A DNA stretch of 64,000 nucleotides from Brachionus manjavacas (GCA_019054805.1 JAHQIY010000001.1:8198501-8262500), one strand, 5' to 3'. Shown: positions 20,748 to 33,080, counted from the first letter of the stretch. The notes: generated by a model not told the origin, from the letters alone. Translations and numbers: made by a program.

Positions 20748-22308
20748 TAATTTATTTTTTTTTGAAATAAAAATGCTTTTAATTATATAAAAATATTTTA
20801 TTATCTTACTTATTTTTTTTCATTAAAAAACTTGTAAATTGTTTCTATTCCAAAGTTTATTTATTGCATTTAAATTTTCATCTTTGATTAAATCCTACAC
20901 TTTTATTCTTAAGAAATTTCCCAAATATTCTAAATGAATCTAAAAACTCGTATTATTTATTTATTTAGATTAAGGTTAAGGTTGAAATAGCTTCATCTGT
21001 CTGAATACTGTCAGATGAATTGAATTAATCAAAAAAAAGTTTTAATTTAAATTTTTGAAAGTTTTTTCTTCAAAAAATATATAGTTTTTAGATAAATTGT
21101 ATGCAGATTTGTTTACAAATCACAAGTCACTTTGTCGTAAATTTTTTCAATATTCATTGTTATACAGTCAAAAATAGTACTGCTACTAATATTCACCAGT
21201 TCTGAGCGGTTGATGTTGTTATAAATGTCGCTGTCAATTTGTAAAATGAATTGACAAAATAAAAGCCTGAATCGTTTCTTTAGGGCATTTTAATGGATTT
21301 TTTTTTTAAATAAAAAAATGTGAAAAATTAAATTGAATTTTTCAATAAAATTTGTGTTAAATTCAAATTTTTAAAAGATTTTATATAAATAAAAAAAATT
21401 TTTGTGGAAAAAAAATTTAAAATCTGACAATTAACTTTTAGAAAATTATTTTGTTCATAATGAAACATTTTACAAATTGACAGTGACATATATTAATATA
21501 TTTTTTTTGAAACTTCTTCAAAATTGGTCTTTTTTGAAAATTATCCCAGATTTTTTCACAATCATTCTTACTTTTCTTTTAAAAATTGAAATTCTTCATA
21601 TTCTTTACAATAAATATTTTCCAAAAAACTTTTAAAATTCCTTTAAGAAAATATGATCTTTTTTATTTTTTCATTACTCTATCAAATGATCTTTAATCCA
21701 AAAAATAAATGTAAATTTTCTTTAATTTTAAAAATGAAATGTAAATTAGTTTTAATTTACATATAAATTTATATCATTCACTAATGTTTCAATACTCTTA
21801 ATTTAAACTAATGATCTAAATTAAAGATGAAAATCAATGCCTTTTATTCTCAAAATTATGAAATCTTTGCAATTTTCTTACGTATTCTAGTTATGAGAAA
21901 AAGTGTCTATGAAAAGTTACTTGCGTGTTTAAGTAATTGCAGCTCTAATAAAGATTCAACAGTTATCATGAAGCTACTCTAAGCACAAAAAAGCAAAAAA
22001 AATAAATTCAGATTTTTGAGGTATTGTTCACCGACTAAATAAAATATTCATGATTCAATACAAGTTCTGAAATTGGTTTTCAATAATAACTTAGTTACTT
22101 TCTAAATTTTTGAAAACAAATTATTCATCAGGTAAAATTAAATTTTACTTTCGTCATAAAATTATCACAAAATTGAATTTTTAGCGTTGTTTTCTAATTT
22201 AAAAGGTTTTTAAAATATAAAATTTATGTTTTCATAGCTAATTCCACGATTTAATACTATAAGAAATCAAATTTTAAAAACATCTAATGAAAAATTGCTG
22301 AAAATAAG
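20748..22308. other. Intergenic
   Basis: AT-rich. Apart from the small inverted-repeat element at 21220-21490 nothing coding is supported. Confidence 0.5.
21220..21490. mobile_element. Short-TIR MITE candidate
   Basis: The block at about 21224-21250 (GTCGCTGTCAATTTGTAAAA) and the block at 21461-21488 (CATTTTACAAATTGACAGTG) are inverted copies with one or two differences, about 210 bp apart. There is no coding content and no clear TSD. Confidence 0.45.
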
Positions 22309-23143
22309 ATGTTGAAATACTCAATAAAATCATTTCCTTTCTTTCTGATTTTAGCACTTACAAACACTCAGTGTAAACAAAATGAACAATTTTGTTTTCC
22401 AAATCCATGCTTAAATAATGGATCATGTATTATTTCCGAAAATCGATCTGTGTGCCAATGCAAAATGAAATTTTACGGCTCTAATTGTCAATTTAAAAAT
22501 TTTACCCAAAAAATTTTTCCTATTCAAGATCAACTGAATCCAAGTCCATGTCAGGATAGAGTAAATTATTTTTTTTTGAAAATTTAAATTTTTAACTTTT
22601 AAATAGAAGTGTCAAAATACAAAAAACATCTTCAAATCTAAAGAGAGTAAATTTGAATTGTTAACTACAAATAGTAATGAAAAGAAAGAGGAAGGATTGA
22701 ATGTAATTGGAATTGTTGTTCCGATTATTATTATATTTTTTATTTTTTGCATTCCGTTTAGTATGACAATTTAAAAATAATTCTATTTTATTATATTTAC
22801 CTTTGATTAAATCTAAGCTTGTAGAATATGTATTTATGTATTTGAAAAAAAAATTAAACCAATTGGGCCTTCATCTCAAATAATACAAACAAATGATGAG
22901 ACTTATCGAACTGTATCTTCGCTGTCAGGATCATTGGCATCTGTGCCTAGTCAATTTATGTATGCGAATGACTTTATTGAAACAATTTCTTCGCCTAATA
23001 GATCTCGTCAATCTAGTCGAACATTTCCTGAAAACAACCAAATGGAAACATCATCTATTTCATCTAAATCATTACCACCAGCTTATGATAGGATCAAATT
23101 AGATAAATCACATGATTTACCTTCTTATGATCAAATTGTTTGA
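22309..23143 (+). CDS. Single-pass membrane protein with one EGF-like domain and a PPxY tail (3 exons)
   Basis: Exons are 22309-22560, 22607-22760 and 22818-23143; phases fit and give 243 aa. There is a signal peptide (FPFFLILALTNTQC), then one EGF-like module (residues about 28-63) with six Cys in C-x4-C-x5-C...C-x-C...C spacing and YGSNC at its end. A short stalk and a transmembrane helix (VIGIVVPIIIIFFIF) follow, and the juxtamembrane CRICIYVFEKK is basic. The cytoplasmic tail is Ser-rich with LPPAYDRI and a C-terminal LPSYDQIV. PPxY is a ligand for WW domains of NEDD4-type ubiquitin ligases and similar adaptors. I do not recognise an orthologue. The last junction uses an AAG acceptor at 22817, chosen because it alone keeps the frame open. 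Poly(A) signal at 23230. Confidence 0.75.
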
Positions 23144-23539
23144 AGAATTAATTGAGCTAAATTAAGAGAGAATTCTTAATCATTCCAAGTTAATTTTAGA
23201 GTTGATCTTTTTTATTTTTGTTTTCATTAAATAAAATTGAATAATTAAATATTTATAATTTTTTTTGTCTTATGAAAAATATCTAAAAGAATCCCAGATG
23301 TTTTTTAATTATTCTATTTTTTATTTATTCTATTTTCAGAAAAAAATAAAAAAAGGGATAAGTTGAAAAAAATCCCAAAAAATCGAAAAACAATTAATAG
23401 CTCCAATTGAGCATTTATTCAAAAAAAAATTAAATTATTAAAAAATTTTGGAGTTTAATAGCAATTTTAAAAAATCGAAATCAGTTCAATAGAAACGTGT
23501 TAAAAATATTTTAAAGATACACAATATTTAAAAGAAAAG

Positions 23540-23600
23540 AAAGTTCAGACTTGGACTTGACTTGTGACTTTTCAACAACTCTTGAATTTTTTAATTTTAT
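23540..23600. repeat. ACTTGGACTTGACTT-type dispersed repeat
   Basis: CAGACTTGGACTTGACTTGT and then GACTTTTCAACAACTC recur, diverged, at 53220-53320; related ACTT-rich words occur at 26150-26240 and 27040-27105. This is probably a family of decayed repeats. Confidence 0.4.
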
Positions 23601-24726
23601 TTTTTTTAAACTGTCATCCGAACATTTGCATTCTAAACAATTATGCTACTTTTCATGAAAATTTATTTAATGTAGCTCATTGTATTTTTTTAATTTAAAT
23701 ATTCAAATAATTTTTATAAAAAAATTTTGTAAATATTTTTTCTTAAATTCCGATTTCTTTTATGTATTGACTAAATAAAGACTTCCAAAGCATCTTCTCT
23801 CATCATGTAAGTCAAAAAATTCAAAAAGACTTGCTGCACTATGTTTAATCACCACTTGTCATGTGCATACTATTTAATTGTCGTTATTTTTTTTATTCTT
23901 TTAAGTTTATCAGCATCCAGTCGTTTATTTTAACTAAAGTTCATCTAATATTTTTGTTCACAAATGGTGAACCAAAATAGGATTAAATGAATAATTTTTA
24001 AATTAGATGAATAAATTGAATCATGTTATTTGATAAAATGTCCCGAATCATGTTATGTAATGCTCGGAACAAATATAAAAATAAACATTAGGAATTTATT
24101 ATTTTTGAATTATTTAATTTGAAAGAGCTTTAACTTGAATATATAAATGAAAAAATTTTTAATTTTAAAGTAATAATTGTAATTTATAAATTTTAAAGTC
24201 GTGTAATAATTTTGAAGTTTTTAATAAATACATCAATAATTGAATTAATATTTATCAGACCTAAAAATATGTAGTTTTAAACCTCTCTCGCCTGCATTAT
24301 ATTTATTATTTATGTCAATATAAAATTTATTTAGAAACTAAAAAAAACAAAATTAAAATAGCTTTTTCTAATTTAAATTTTAAATTTTTTTTCTAATTTG
24401 ATTTTTATATTTAATTTGATCACTCAAGTAGTGTTTTTTGAAATAAATAAAAGTAAAAAATGCCCTTCACTGATTACACATTTTGTTTGATTTTTTGTTG
24501 CTTAAAACTTGCTCGACTTTATTGATTATTGAGGAATTGAGGATTTATCTTCTGTTAAAGCTTTTATTAAACTTTCATTAAATTCTCATTAATGGATAAA
24601 CTCTCAATTTCGGTCTCGACTGAATCTTCTTGCATTTGTATTAATTTAATATTTATTTTTTAATATTACCTTTAGGTTTTTTTTAAAAAAGATGGAAAAA
24701 TTTCAAATTAGGCTAAAAATTTTAAG

Positions 24727-24790
24727 ATTAGGTAAACTAATAGTTAACAAATCCCGAGAACAAGATAAGTTCTTATAAAAGACTAGACCT
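24727..24790. repeat. Fragment of the IRE1-intron foldback family
   Basis: GGTAAACTAATAGTTAACAA and CGAGAACAA, ending GACTAGACC, match the inner right arm of the 7950-9325 element (about 8850-8935) with several substitutions and one deletion. Confidence 0.5.
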
Positions 24791-24996
24791 TTATATCATT
24801 AAAGTTTTTTAAAAAAATTTTCTAATGAAAAGCAGTAATTTTATCTAAATATTTTATTCGAAATTTATTACTGAAAAAAAATTAGATTATATCACAAAAA
24901 AAATATTTTTAATTAAGTGAATATTGTAATATGTAATAATTTTAAATAAATTATTGATATTCTGATTGATAAATATTTTAAATAAATGTCTGCAAG

Positions 24997-26140
24997 GTTT
25001 TCGCTTTAAATTGATAAACCAAATTCCCTTGTTCTATATTGCAGCCTCATTATTCGAAATACGACTTTGACTCAGGCAATCAAACATTCTAAGCTTAAGC
25101 TGCCTGAGTCAAAGACGTTTATCTGATTTAAGAGCGCGGTAAAAGTCAAGTTTTTTAATAATGTCCGCTTGAGTCTGTTGTCAATTGACTACATTCAAGG
25201 GTCCTACTAAAACACTGAGCTCCAATTTTTTAAACTTTTTTTTAAGCTTTAATGCATCAATTAGTTTGAAATTTTCAATATTTTTTGAAAATTAAATTAG
25301 TTGTTTTCCAAAATATTTACTTTTAGCAAATATTGAATACTTTTAAATTTTTGAAAGCCTGACCTCCTACTGACCCCCAACTGATCCCAATTGAAGAGAA
25401 TTTAACGAGCTTCCTTAAAATGTGCTTAGTTTTTGTCCCGGAAGTGCAGTTTTTGAGATATTTAGCTTAAAATAAAAGGACCTTGGTTATTTTGTAAATC
25501 GGATTTGAAAAATATTAAGATTTTAAATCTTCTTTTCTGCTCAATTTGAGGTACAGCATCAAATGCATTATTCAAAAAAAAATTATTTTTTCACAGAAAC
25601 TAAAATGAGCGATAATATTATAAAACCACAAAAACAGTAAGAAATACCATTAAAATAGTAAATTATAATAATTTTTTAAAAAACAATCACAGATTCAGTT
25701 TTTTTCCACTAATCTAGTTATTTTACCAATAATTTTTATTTTAAACCATATTTTGATTACAATAAGCATAAATTTAATAAAAAAAAACATCAAAAGAAGA
25801 ATAAAAATAGCAAAATAAAAAAAATTTTGCTTTTAAATTTTTTTTTAAACTGCGTGTCCCATATTTTACATTAATTGATATTTTCTTATCTTTTATCATT
25901 ATAATTAATTTCAGATTTTAAGTGTTTTAGTAGAACCCTTGAATGTAGTCAATTCAATTGACAACAGACTCAAGCGGATATTATTAAAAAAACTTGACTT
26001 TTACCGCGCTCTTAAATTAGATAAACGACTTTGGCTCAGGCAGCTTAAGCTTTGAATTTTTTTTGTATAATGCGAATTATGAGGATGCAAGGAACAAGGA
26101 AATACGGTATTTTTATTCAAATTCATCAATTTGAAAACGG
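24997..26140. mobile_element. Long-TIR non-autonomous element
   Basis: The arms, about 25015-25222 (left) and 25918-26110 (right), are inverted copies. They share CTTAAGCTGCCTGAG, AAGAGCGCGGTAAAAGTCAA, CGCTTGAGTCTGTTGTCAAT and ACTACATTCAAGGGT.CTAC. Weaker similarity continues outward to about 24997 and 26140. The left arm also holds its own palindrome (CTTTGACTCAGGC...GCCTGAGTCAAAG), absent as a full hairpin from the right arm. The inner 700 bp codes for nothing I can see. The family is unassigned; a solo end sits at 4930-5010. Confidence 0.7.
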
Positions 26141-27378
26141 TAATTTCTCGACTTGTTTTTAAGTCACAAGTCTGAAGTCAAGTCAACGGCTTTTATTTAT
26201 TTTTTTAAAGTCCTGACTTAGACTTTAATTTAAATGACTTCGATTTTAACCAGGCCGCCACAATAACTACCTGGAACGGCAAAAAATTTATGTTGCTCGG
26301 ACTTTTAAAAAATAAATAAATAAAATTTTTTGGCTCGGAAATTTTTATTAATTACTTGAACTATAATATGAGACTTTTTAAAACAACTTATTACCTATGT
26401 TCACCACATTTTATTTAAAAAAATCCTCCTAAATTTTAATTTCTTTTTCAAATGAAAGACTTTTATTGATACAATTAAATATAATATCTCTCATCACAAT
26501 TTTTAAAATCTATGCTAAGTGACCCCCCTCTAATAAATCTTTTTCCTCCGATTCGGTACTTATTTCCAAGTACTTTAAAATTGAAACTTCAAAAATTACA
26601 GCAAATATAAACCAACTTTAAGAAAATCTTAAGATTAAACTGATTAGTAATGATGGTATATCTAATTCAATTTGGTTATGTATTTGCAATTTAAAAATTA
26701 AAACATTACAGAACTCTCTTAAATGAGCTAATTCAAGATAAAAGAAATTCTTGAATTTTAGTCCACGTTTTCTTACTTTCTAACTTTCATGACTTTTTCT
26801 ATTTTTGAACTAACGTTCCTTTTTTATTTTAAAATTTTATTTTAAAATAATAATTTTTTCATTTTTTCATTTCATTTAAAAAAAAAAACACAAAAAAATT
26901 TATCTTTATTTTTTCTTCTCTTTTTTATTTTTTTTCTTCTTACTTCTCTTGTGAGGAGGTTAATTCAATTCAATAATAATAATAATAGAAAGGTAATGAA
27001 AGATCTGAGATGCCAAGTAGTTTTTTTTGAAAAAAAAATAAGTTAAGTCAATAACTTTGACTTAAATTTTTGTGACTTAGACTTGAAACTATTAGCAAGT
27101 CTGGTAATACCCAGACGAAGCCAAATATTTTAGTAATCCGTTTATGAAATTCAAATAAATAATTTTAAAAATCTCAAACTAGAAAATTTATTAAAATGTA
27201 ACATTATTTTTTAACTTCGCTGCTAGTTATCAAATGGAAACTATATAGGAACAAATTTTAATTATTTTAAAAAGTCATGCCACAACACGATTTAAAAAAA
27301 AAGAAAACTATCTAGGAATACAAAATTGTAACTCACATTATTTAAATAAAAGGATCTCAAAATTACAAAAGTGTTTAT
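26141..27378. other. Intergenic, RAD54 3' flank
   Basis: AT-rich with diffuse ACTT-rich repeat words (26150-26240, 27040-27105) and poly-T/poly-A runs. No gene is supported. Confidence 0.45.
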
Positions 27379-30282
27379 TCAAATTGTTTTACGCTGCTCT
27401 ACGTGTGAATGATGATAATAAACAAATGAAATTGTATCACTCCACACAGCTTTCAAAATCGGATCAGCCAGATTTTTTTTATCAGCACAATGGTTCCACT
27501 GACTAAGGTCACACGTACAATCTGAGTCATCAGGCGGTGGCTTTACCTGAATATTGTTCACACATCGCTTGCATTTAAATTTTTCATGCGTATCACTTTT
27601 GGTATTTTCATTGAGCGTAAACAAATCCCTCAATTCTGTTAAACTAAAATGTCTTTCTACATCTTCTTCATTGTCTACTACACAACTACTTAAAGCTTTC
27701 TTGTGGGCTTGTCTCTGGAATATCTTTTCTTCCAAGGTGCCAGTGGATAAAAGTCGGTAGATCTTTTTTTAAATTTAGTTCAATTTTAAATCATTTGATA
27801 TCAATTTTTCTTACAAAGCATTGTTTTTTTTGACCATCTCTCCACACCCGAGCCATTGCTTGGTCATCATTTGCTGGATTCCAATCGGGATCAAACATTA
27901 CCAATCTATTAGCTCCAATTAAATTTAGACCACAGCCACCTGCTTTTGAAGAAAGCATAAAAATAAATTCTGAACTGCATGGATCATTAAACTGTTCGAC
28001 AATTTTTCCTCTTTTTTTTATGGTCATTGAGCCGTCCAAGCGAACATAGTTATACCGTCTTATAACACATAGCTTTGAAAACATGTCCAATGTTTGAGTG
28101 TAATTTGATACCAGAACAACCTTGTCTGTGGTGTTAGCTTTAATTGCTGCCAGCAAATAATCCAAGACTGCCATTTTTCCAGACAAATCGCATTGAATGC
28201 TTTTTGTGTCGAAATTAGAAGGAAACAATTTAAGTGCATTTTCAAAACCCTTTTCTTTTTTAACACATTTATCGTATATTAGTTCAGGATCTAAAAAAAA
28301 TTAAGAACAAAAACTAAAAAAAAATAAAATTTTACGGTTGCAGAGTTTTTTCATTTGAGTTATTGCTGATAAAGTTGAATTTGATAATTTGAGATCAGAT
28401 TCATCTTTAGCTTCAAAATCATCAATATTGTTTGATTTACAAAACATTTTGTATAGCTCTATTTGAAGGGGCGTAAGGCGACAGACAACAACTTGTTCAA
28501 CTGAAAATTCAAAAATGTTAAAACTTTTGTATACTTAATAAGAAAAAACAGATTACTTTTTATTGGTAAATATTTGGTCAATAAAGCTTGGGTACGTCGG
28601 ATAATACATTTGTTTACAACCGACGCTAATTCATTCAGTTTTTCATTTCCAAGTTGCTGATCAGCTGGAGAAGCTGAACTGTCTCTGCCTTTAATGATCG
28701 GAATTTCGAATCTTTTTCTGAACTCAGCGGCTGTGCCAAGGATGCCACCGTTAACAAAATGGACAAGAGAAAAATATTCCAGTAAATCATTTTGGATCGG
28801 AGTACCAGATAGCAAAATTCTTCGTTGTGTCTGAAGGGCATTTAAAGCTGTGTAAGTCTGATTTTCTGAATTTTTGAGACGGTGACCCTTATATAAAAAA
28901 TCACCGGCAATTCAAAAAATTTAAAATTAAACCCTACTTCATCACAAATTACTATACCGATTGGTGATTTGGTCAAAATTGCTGCATGAGCTCGAAATGT
29001 TTCATAGGAAATAATCAAAATTGGGTTCATAATTCTTCTTCCTTGTTGGAACATAAATAACTCTGAGAATAAAATTAATATTATTATTAATAAGAAATAA
29101 TAAAAACTCAAGTCAACTACTTAATTTTTTTTCGATTTCTTCTTTCCCTCCTCCATCTATTGCTAGAGGGTTGCATTTTTTTTGTAACCATTTATTTATT
29201 TCGTTGTACCAATTTTTTACTAGAGAACTTGGTGTTACAATGATCGCTTTATCGATAATTGGTTTGCAATCTGGACCTTGTTTCTGATAAATTTAACTAT
29301 AGTTAGATTTGTATTTAATGAAGCATTAAATTTTACTAATAAGGTCCATGTAAGGGTAATGCATTGTAATGTTTTTCCGAGGCCCTAAAATTCAAAATAG
29401 AGAAATTCTTCTTAAATATGTAAAAGTAACCATTTCGTCTGCCATAATACATCCGAAGTTCTGTGGAATCTGAACACCTGTGACACAATCAAACATAAAT
29501 TTTACTCCCTTTAAAGTTTTTATTATTTTAAATTGTATTTTAAAAATTTTCAGAATAAAACCTCACGCTGATGTGGTCTGAGAACCTTGCCGACCATTGG
29601 ATCTACAACTACATGTACAGGAAGTGTATTTCTATAAAAAAGATCAGAATTTTCAAATTTAATATTTAGGAAAATTATATTTTACTGGTCAACTTTCAAC
29701 ATTTCTTGTGCACTAAGTTCAGGTGGTGAAAATAAAATAACCGCGTTTTCTTCTTCTGGATCGAAGAGAGGTTGTCTTGCACCTTGGCGCCTAGTTCCGA
29801 GGGATTTGAATGAGGAAGATGATTGATAATTTGGAATCGGGATTTTGAAAGGTCGATGAATCAAATTATTTATAAATTCTTCCTTAAATTTAAAATTGAA
29901 CAAAGTTTTTTAAATTTAAATTTTCTTACATGACTCGAGTTACCGGGCATATCAATTTTTATTTCAGCATTAGATTTTGAAGTCGGATTGTCGCAGTTGT
30001 CATTAACACTTGTTAAAGGTTTTCGAAACGGTGAAATAAAATTCGAGGCATCATAATTATCATGTGCCTTATTTTTTGATTTTTTTAGATTTTCTCTTAG
30101 TTTTGCCCAGTCATTAGAGCTACTCATTATTTTAGTTTTAGTCGATCTGCTCTCTTCTTCATCATCACTTTTAGTCTTTCTTTTTAAACCCAAAGAAGTT
30201 GCCAGCTGGCTAGGTGCCGCACTCCTTTTAAAGAAATATTAATTTCAAATAATTATTTTTTAAAGTTGAATTACCGCCTCAT
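27379..30282 (-). CDS. RAD54L: RAD54 homologous-recombination translocase (12 exons)
   Basis: Exons on the minus strand: 30282-30275, 30224-29930, 29882-29686, 29631-29562, 29508-29431, 29384-29337, 29283-29121, 29062-28938, 28887-28557, 28500-28336, 28290-27815 and 27762-27379. All phases agree, giving 779 aa (human 747). This SWI2/SNF2 ATPase moves along duplex DNA and stimulates RAD51 strand exchange. Seen: the N-terminal [11 protein letters not shown] and SPFRKPL signature of RAD54; FKIPIPNYQ; helicase motif I MADEMGLGKT; motif [24 protein letters not shown] (motif III region); [46 protein letters not shown] (motif V); and WRDGQKK (motif VI). The C-terminal zinc-binding cysteines lie in CKRCVNN and [11 protein letters not shown]. 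Exon 1 is only 8 nt (ATGAGGCG). AATAAA overlaps the stop codon region. No damage is visible. Confidence 0.95.
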
Positions 30283-31331
30283 TTTTTAGGAAATTTTAAA
30301 AACGTAATTTTTATTAATGATGCATAATTAAAACCAACTTAAAAAAACATAAACGAATATCTTTTATTTTGAATGGCCTTTTACTTGATCAAAAGCTAAC
30401 TTTTCATCAAAATTTTTAAAAATTCGAATTTAAAATTTCAAGACGTTTTTTTACAGATTCATTTATAATTTAGAAGAAACAAAAACAAATTTGTTCTTTT
30501 TTAAGAAAAATTTTGATTTTAATTTTTTAAATTTTTTTTAAGATCATAATGAAGATTAATCATATCTACATTTTCAGGGGACATACAAAGTGAATGGTAA
30601 GGGAAGAAGTGAAAAGTTGTATGCAACGTTATTGTTACTTTAAAAACCGTGTAGGAACAAAGAAGATTTTTTACAAAAATAGATGATTAATTTATTGAAT
30701 AAAGTTTGAAATTATAAATGGATGCTACTTTTTTCATAAATAATGTTACATTGAGTTAAATTCCATTTATTTTTCAAAATTTAACAAAGAAAAATTAAAT
30801 TAAAATTCAATTAATTTGTTTAATTACTTGAAAAAAATTCATTTTTATATTTAAAGAAAAATACACAATGATTCACAAATATTTATTCAAATTTCCATTC
30901 GAATCTTTCTATACTACCGATAGGCTTAGTAGAACGGTTCCAAAAAACCCGTTTGAAATTAGTTTTATGGTTAAAAGATTTAAAAAAAAACCTAAAATTT
31001 TTTATGGTAATACGTTTGTTTACAACCGGCGCTAATTTTATCAGTTTTTCATTTTCCAAGTTGCTGAAGCTGGACTGTCTCTGCCTTTAATGATCGGAAT
31101 TTCAAATCTTTTTCTGAACTCAGCTGCTGTGCCAGAGATCAATTTTTCGTGAATCAAGACACTAAAAAAAATATTTTGCTTTAAATTGAGACAACTTATA
31201 AGAATAAAAGATAAAAAAAAATTAATTTTTTTATTTGCTTATCTTTTTGTATTTGTTTTAAAAGATTTATTTAAACAACAATAGAAACTCGAAATAAAAT
31301 CAAATAAGATCAGTTATAACTAGCAATCTAT
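30283..31331. other. RAD54 promoter region / esterase 3' flank
   Basis: About 1 kb holding the RAD54 5' flank and the esterase 3' flank, with a minus-strand AATAAA near 31265. It contains a copied piece of RAD54 exon 9 at 31003-31137. No TATA box is assigned. Confidence 0.5.
31003..31137 (-). pseudogene. Duplicated fragment of RAD54 exon 9
   Basis: This segment matches 28599-28738 in the same orientation. It shares CTGTCTCTGCCTTTAATGAT, TCTTTTTCTGAACTCAGC and TTGTTTACAACC, with small indels and several substitutions. Only about 130 bp is copied, without introns, promoter or the rest of the gene, so it is non-functional. It lies in the RAD54 upstream region, about 0.7 kb from the start codon. 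Confidence 0.8.
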
Positions 31332-33029
31332 TCAAGGATTAACAGCTATTTCATCCCAAAGTTGACATTTTTTATTTTGACTGTATTTTAGCCTTGGCTC
31401 AGTTTTGGTTTTACCATACTTTATGTAGAAAAAATTCACTGAATTATTAGACTGTGTTAATCCATGTGGTTTCCAATCAAAAGCAGGTATTTTATACTTA
31501 ACAAAATCACTCCAATATCTAACCATTTTTTCTGAAAGTAATTTATCTTGTAAAGAATAATCACTGTAACCTTTATAGCGCAAAGCTGATCCAAACATGT
31601 ATCCGATTTCATCTTCATGATTTGCGCCATCGTAATTTACCCAATAACCATCCCAGTATTTTGGTTTTTGAGCAAATTCATACGCAAACATCTTTCCACC
31701 ATTATACTTGGCAACCAGTTCATTAAATAAATAATGAGGACATGGAAAGTAAAAATCACTAAGAATATCCAGCAAAAACCTAAAATAATCAACATTAGTT
31801 CCATTTTTGTTTGATTGCTGAATGTAAATATTTATTAGCTCGTCTACCTTTGAATTGTTTTGACTTAACTGCAAACGATTAACTAAAATAGGCTTTAGCC
31901 TTTCTTTATTACCGGCCATTAAAGCCTGAATATCATTTTTTAAATTTTCTTCATATGTAAGGCCAAAAGATTCTAAATTGTTGAATCCAGCAACGACTGG
32001 AACTTTGTTGAAATCACCACTTTTCATATATTCTAGAGGCTCTTTGTCAAAATAATCAGGGTCACGCGGAAATACAGGAATATCCATCAATTCAATGCCT
32101 TTTTTTGTTAATGTTTGAGCATCAATATCCTGTAAAAATTCGAGCATATTTAAATTGCTGGTAAAATTAAGACCAATATTTTCAGCTAAATACTTAGTCA
32201 TGCTTGTAGCCTGTTCTGGAGAGCGAAGGCTGCTTTGAAGATAGATTCGAAAAACGATTCCAGATTGAAGAATAGCTCCGGAAAATAGGCCTTTACTCTG
32301 TTTCGAAATCAAATGGTATCCTACACTCCAAGAGCCAGCGCTATTGCCACATATAGTTACTTTATTAGGATCTCCGCCGAATCTAATTGCATTTTCACGG
32401 ATCCATTTTAAGGCCATTGTTTGATCCTTGAAACCTTGATATCCTTTTGCTTCAGTTCCTTGTACATATAGCCATCCGAAAGCTCCCAAGCGGTAATTAA
32501 TTGTTATAACAATAATATCAGACATTCCTGCGAGAATTCCTCCATCATATCCATTACTACTTCCTGCAATCAAGCTACCACCGTGAATCCAGACCATGAT
32601 TGGTCTTAGTTGTCTTGCTCCATGCACAACTGTTTTGTTGTACGACTCAAGAGTTGTATAGATGTTTAAATAAAGACAGTCTTCTGAATAGTTTGAAGTA
32701 TCACCACTACTGTATGATCTCTGATAGCATTTTGGACTTTTTTTCGTTCCATCTCTAATATTTGTCCATTTTTCCGGACTCTCCGGATCTTTAAATCTTA
32801 AATTTTTTACTGGTGATTTCGCATATGGAACAGATAACCAACTCAATATGGGATTTATTTCTTGGTGTGGCTTTGACTCGTAATAAATTGGATAATTTTC
32901 ACATTTGCCTCTTATTTTACCATAAGCTGTTTCTAAAATCAAACTAGAATTGTCCAGATTTGAACAACTTGTCTGAGAACTGATAGCTTGAATTGAAATT
33001 GTTACAGCTAAGAGAGCTAGCAATTGCAT
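31332..33029 (-). CDS. Secreted type-B carboxylesterase/cholinesterase-like enzyme
   Basis: A single open frame of 565 aa. A signal peptide (MQLLALLAVTISIQAISSQ) leads into an alpha/beta-hydrolase of the COesterase family. Seen: SVPYAKSPVKNLRFK; EDCLYLNIY with its disulphide Cys; WIHGG oxyanion loop (147-151); NYRLGAFGWL; nucleophile Ser230 in GNSAGS; probable acid Glu353 (NNLES); and His471 in DGANHEDEIGYMFG. The usual GESAGG is GNSAGS here, so the residue before Ser is Asn. Lacking a cholinesterase choline-pocket signature that I can verify, I call it a general esterase. It appears intronless, unlike its neighbours. A TATA box lies at 33081-33087. Confidence 0.9.
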   Translation of the reverse strand: MQLLALLAVTISIQAISSQTSCSNLDNSSLILETAYGKIRGKCENYPIYYESKPHQEINPILSWLSVPYAKSPVKNLRFKDPESPEKWTNIRDGTKKSPKCYQRSYSSGDTSNYSEDCLYLNIYTTLESYNKTVVHGARQLRPIMVWIHGGSLIAGSSNGYDGGILAGMSDIIVITINYRLGAFGWLYVQGTEAKGYQGFKDQTMALKWIRENAIRFGGDPNKVTICGNSAGSWSVGYHLISKQSKGLFSGAILQSGIVFRIYLQSSLRSPEQATSMTKYLAENIGLNFTSNLNMLEFLQDIDAQTLTKKGIELMDIPVFPRDPDYFDKEPLEYMKSGDFNKVPVVAGFNNLESFGLTYEENLKNDIQALMAGNKERLKPILVNRLQLSQNNSKVDELINIYIQQSNKNGTNVDYFRFLLDILSDFYFPCPHYLFNELVAKYNGGKMFAYEFAQKPKYWDGYWVNYDGANHEDEIGYMFGSALRYKGYSDYSLQDKLLSEKMVRYWSDFVKYKIPAFDWKPHGLTQSNNSVNFFYIKYGKTKTEPRLKYSQNKKCQLWDEIAVNP

Positions 33030-33080
33030 TTTGTTTAACTTTAGAATTTAATATTTGATTTTTATTCTCAATGGTACAAA

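Larger units (their letters stand above)
23144..24996. other. Intergenic
   Basis: AT-rich region with no supported gene. It holds an ACTTGGACTTGACTT-type repeat at about 23545-23600 and a fragment (24727-24790) of the repeat found in IRE1 intron 5. Confidence 0.45.
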
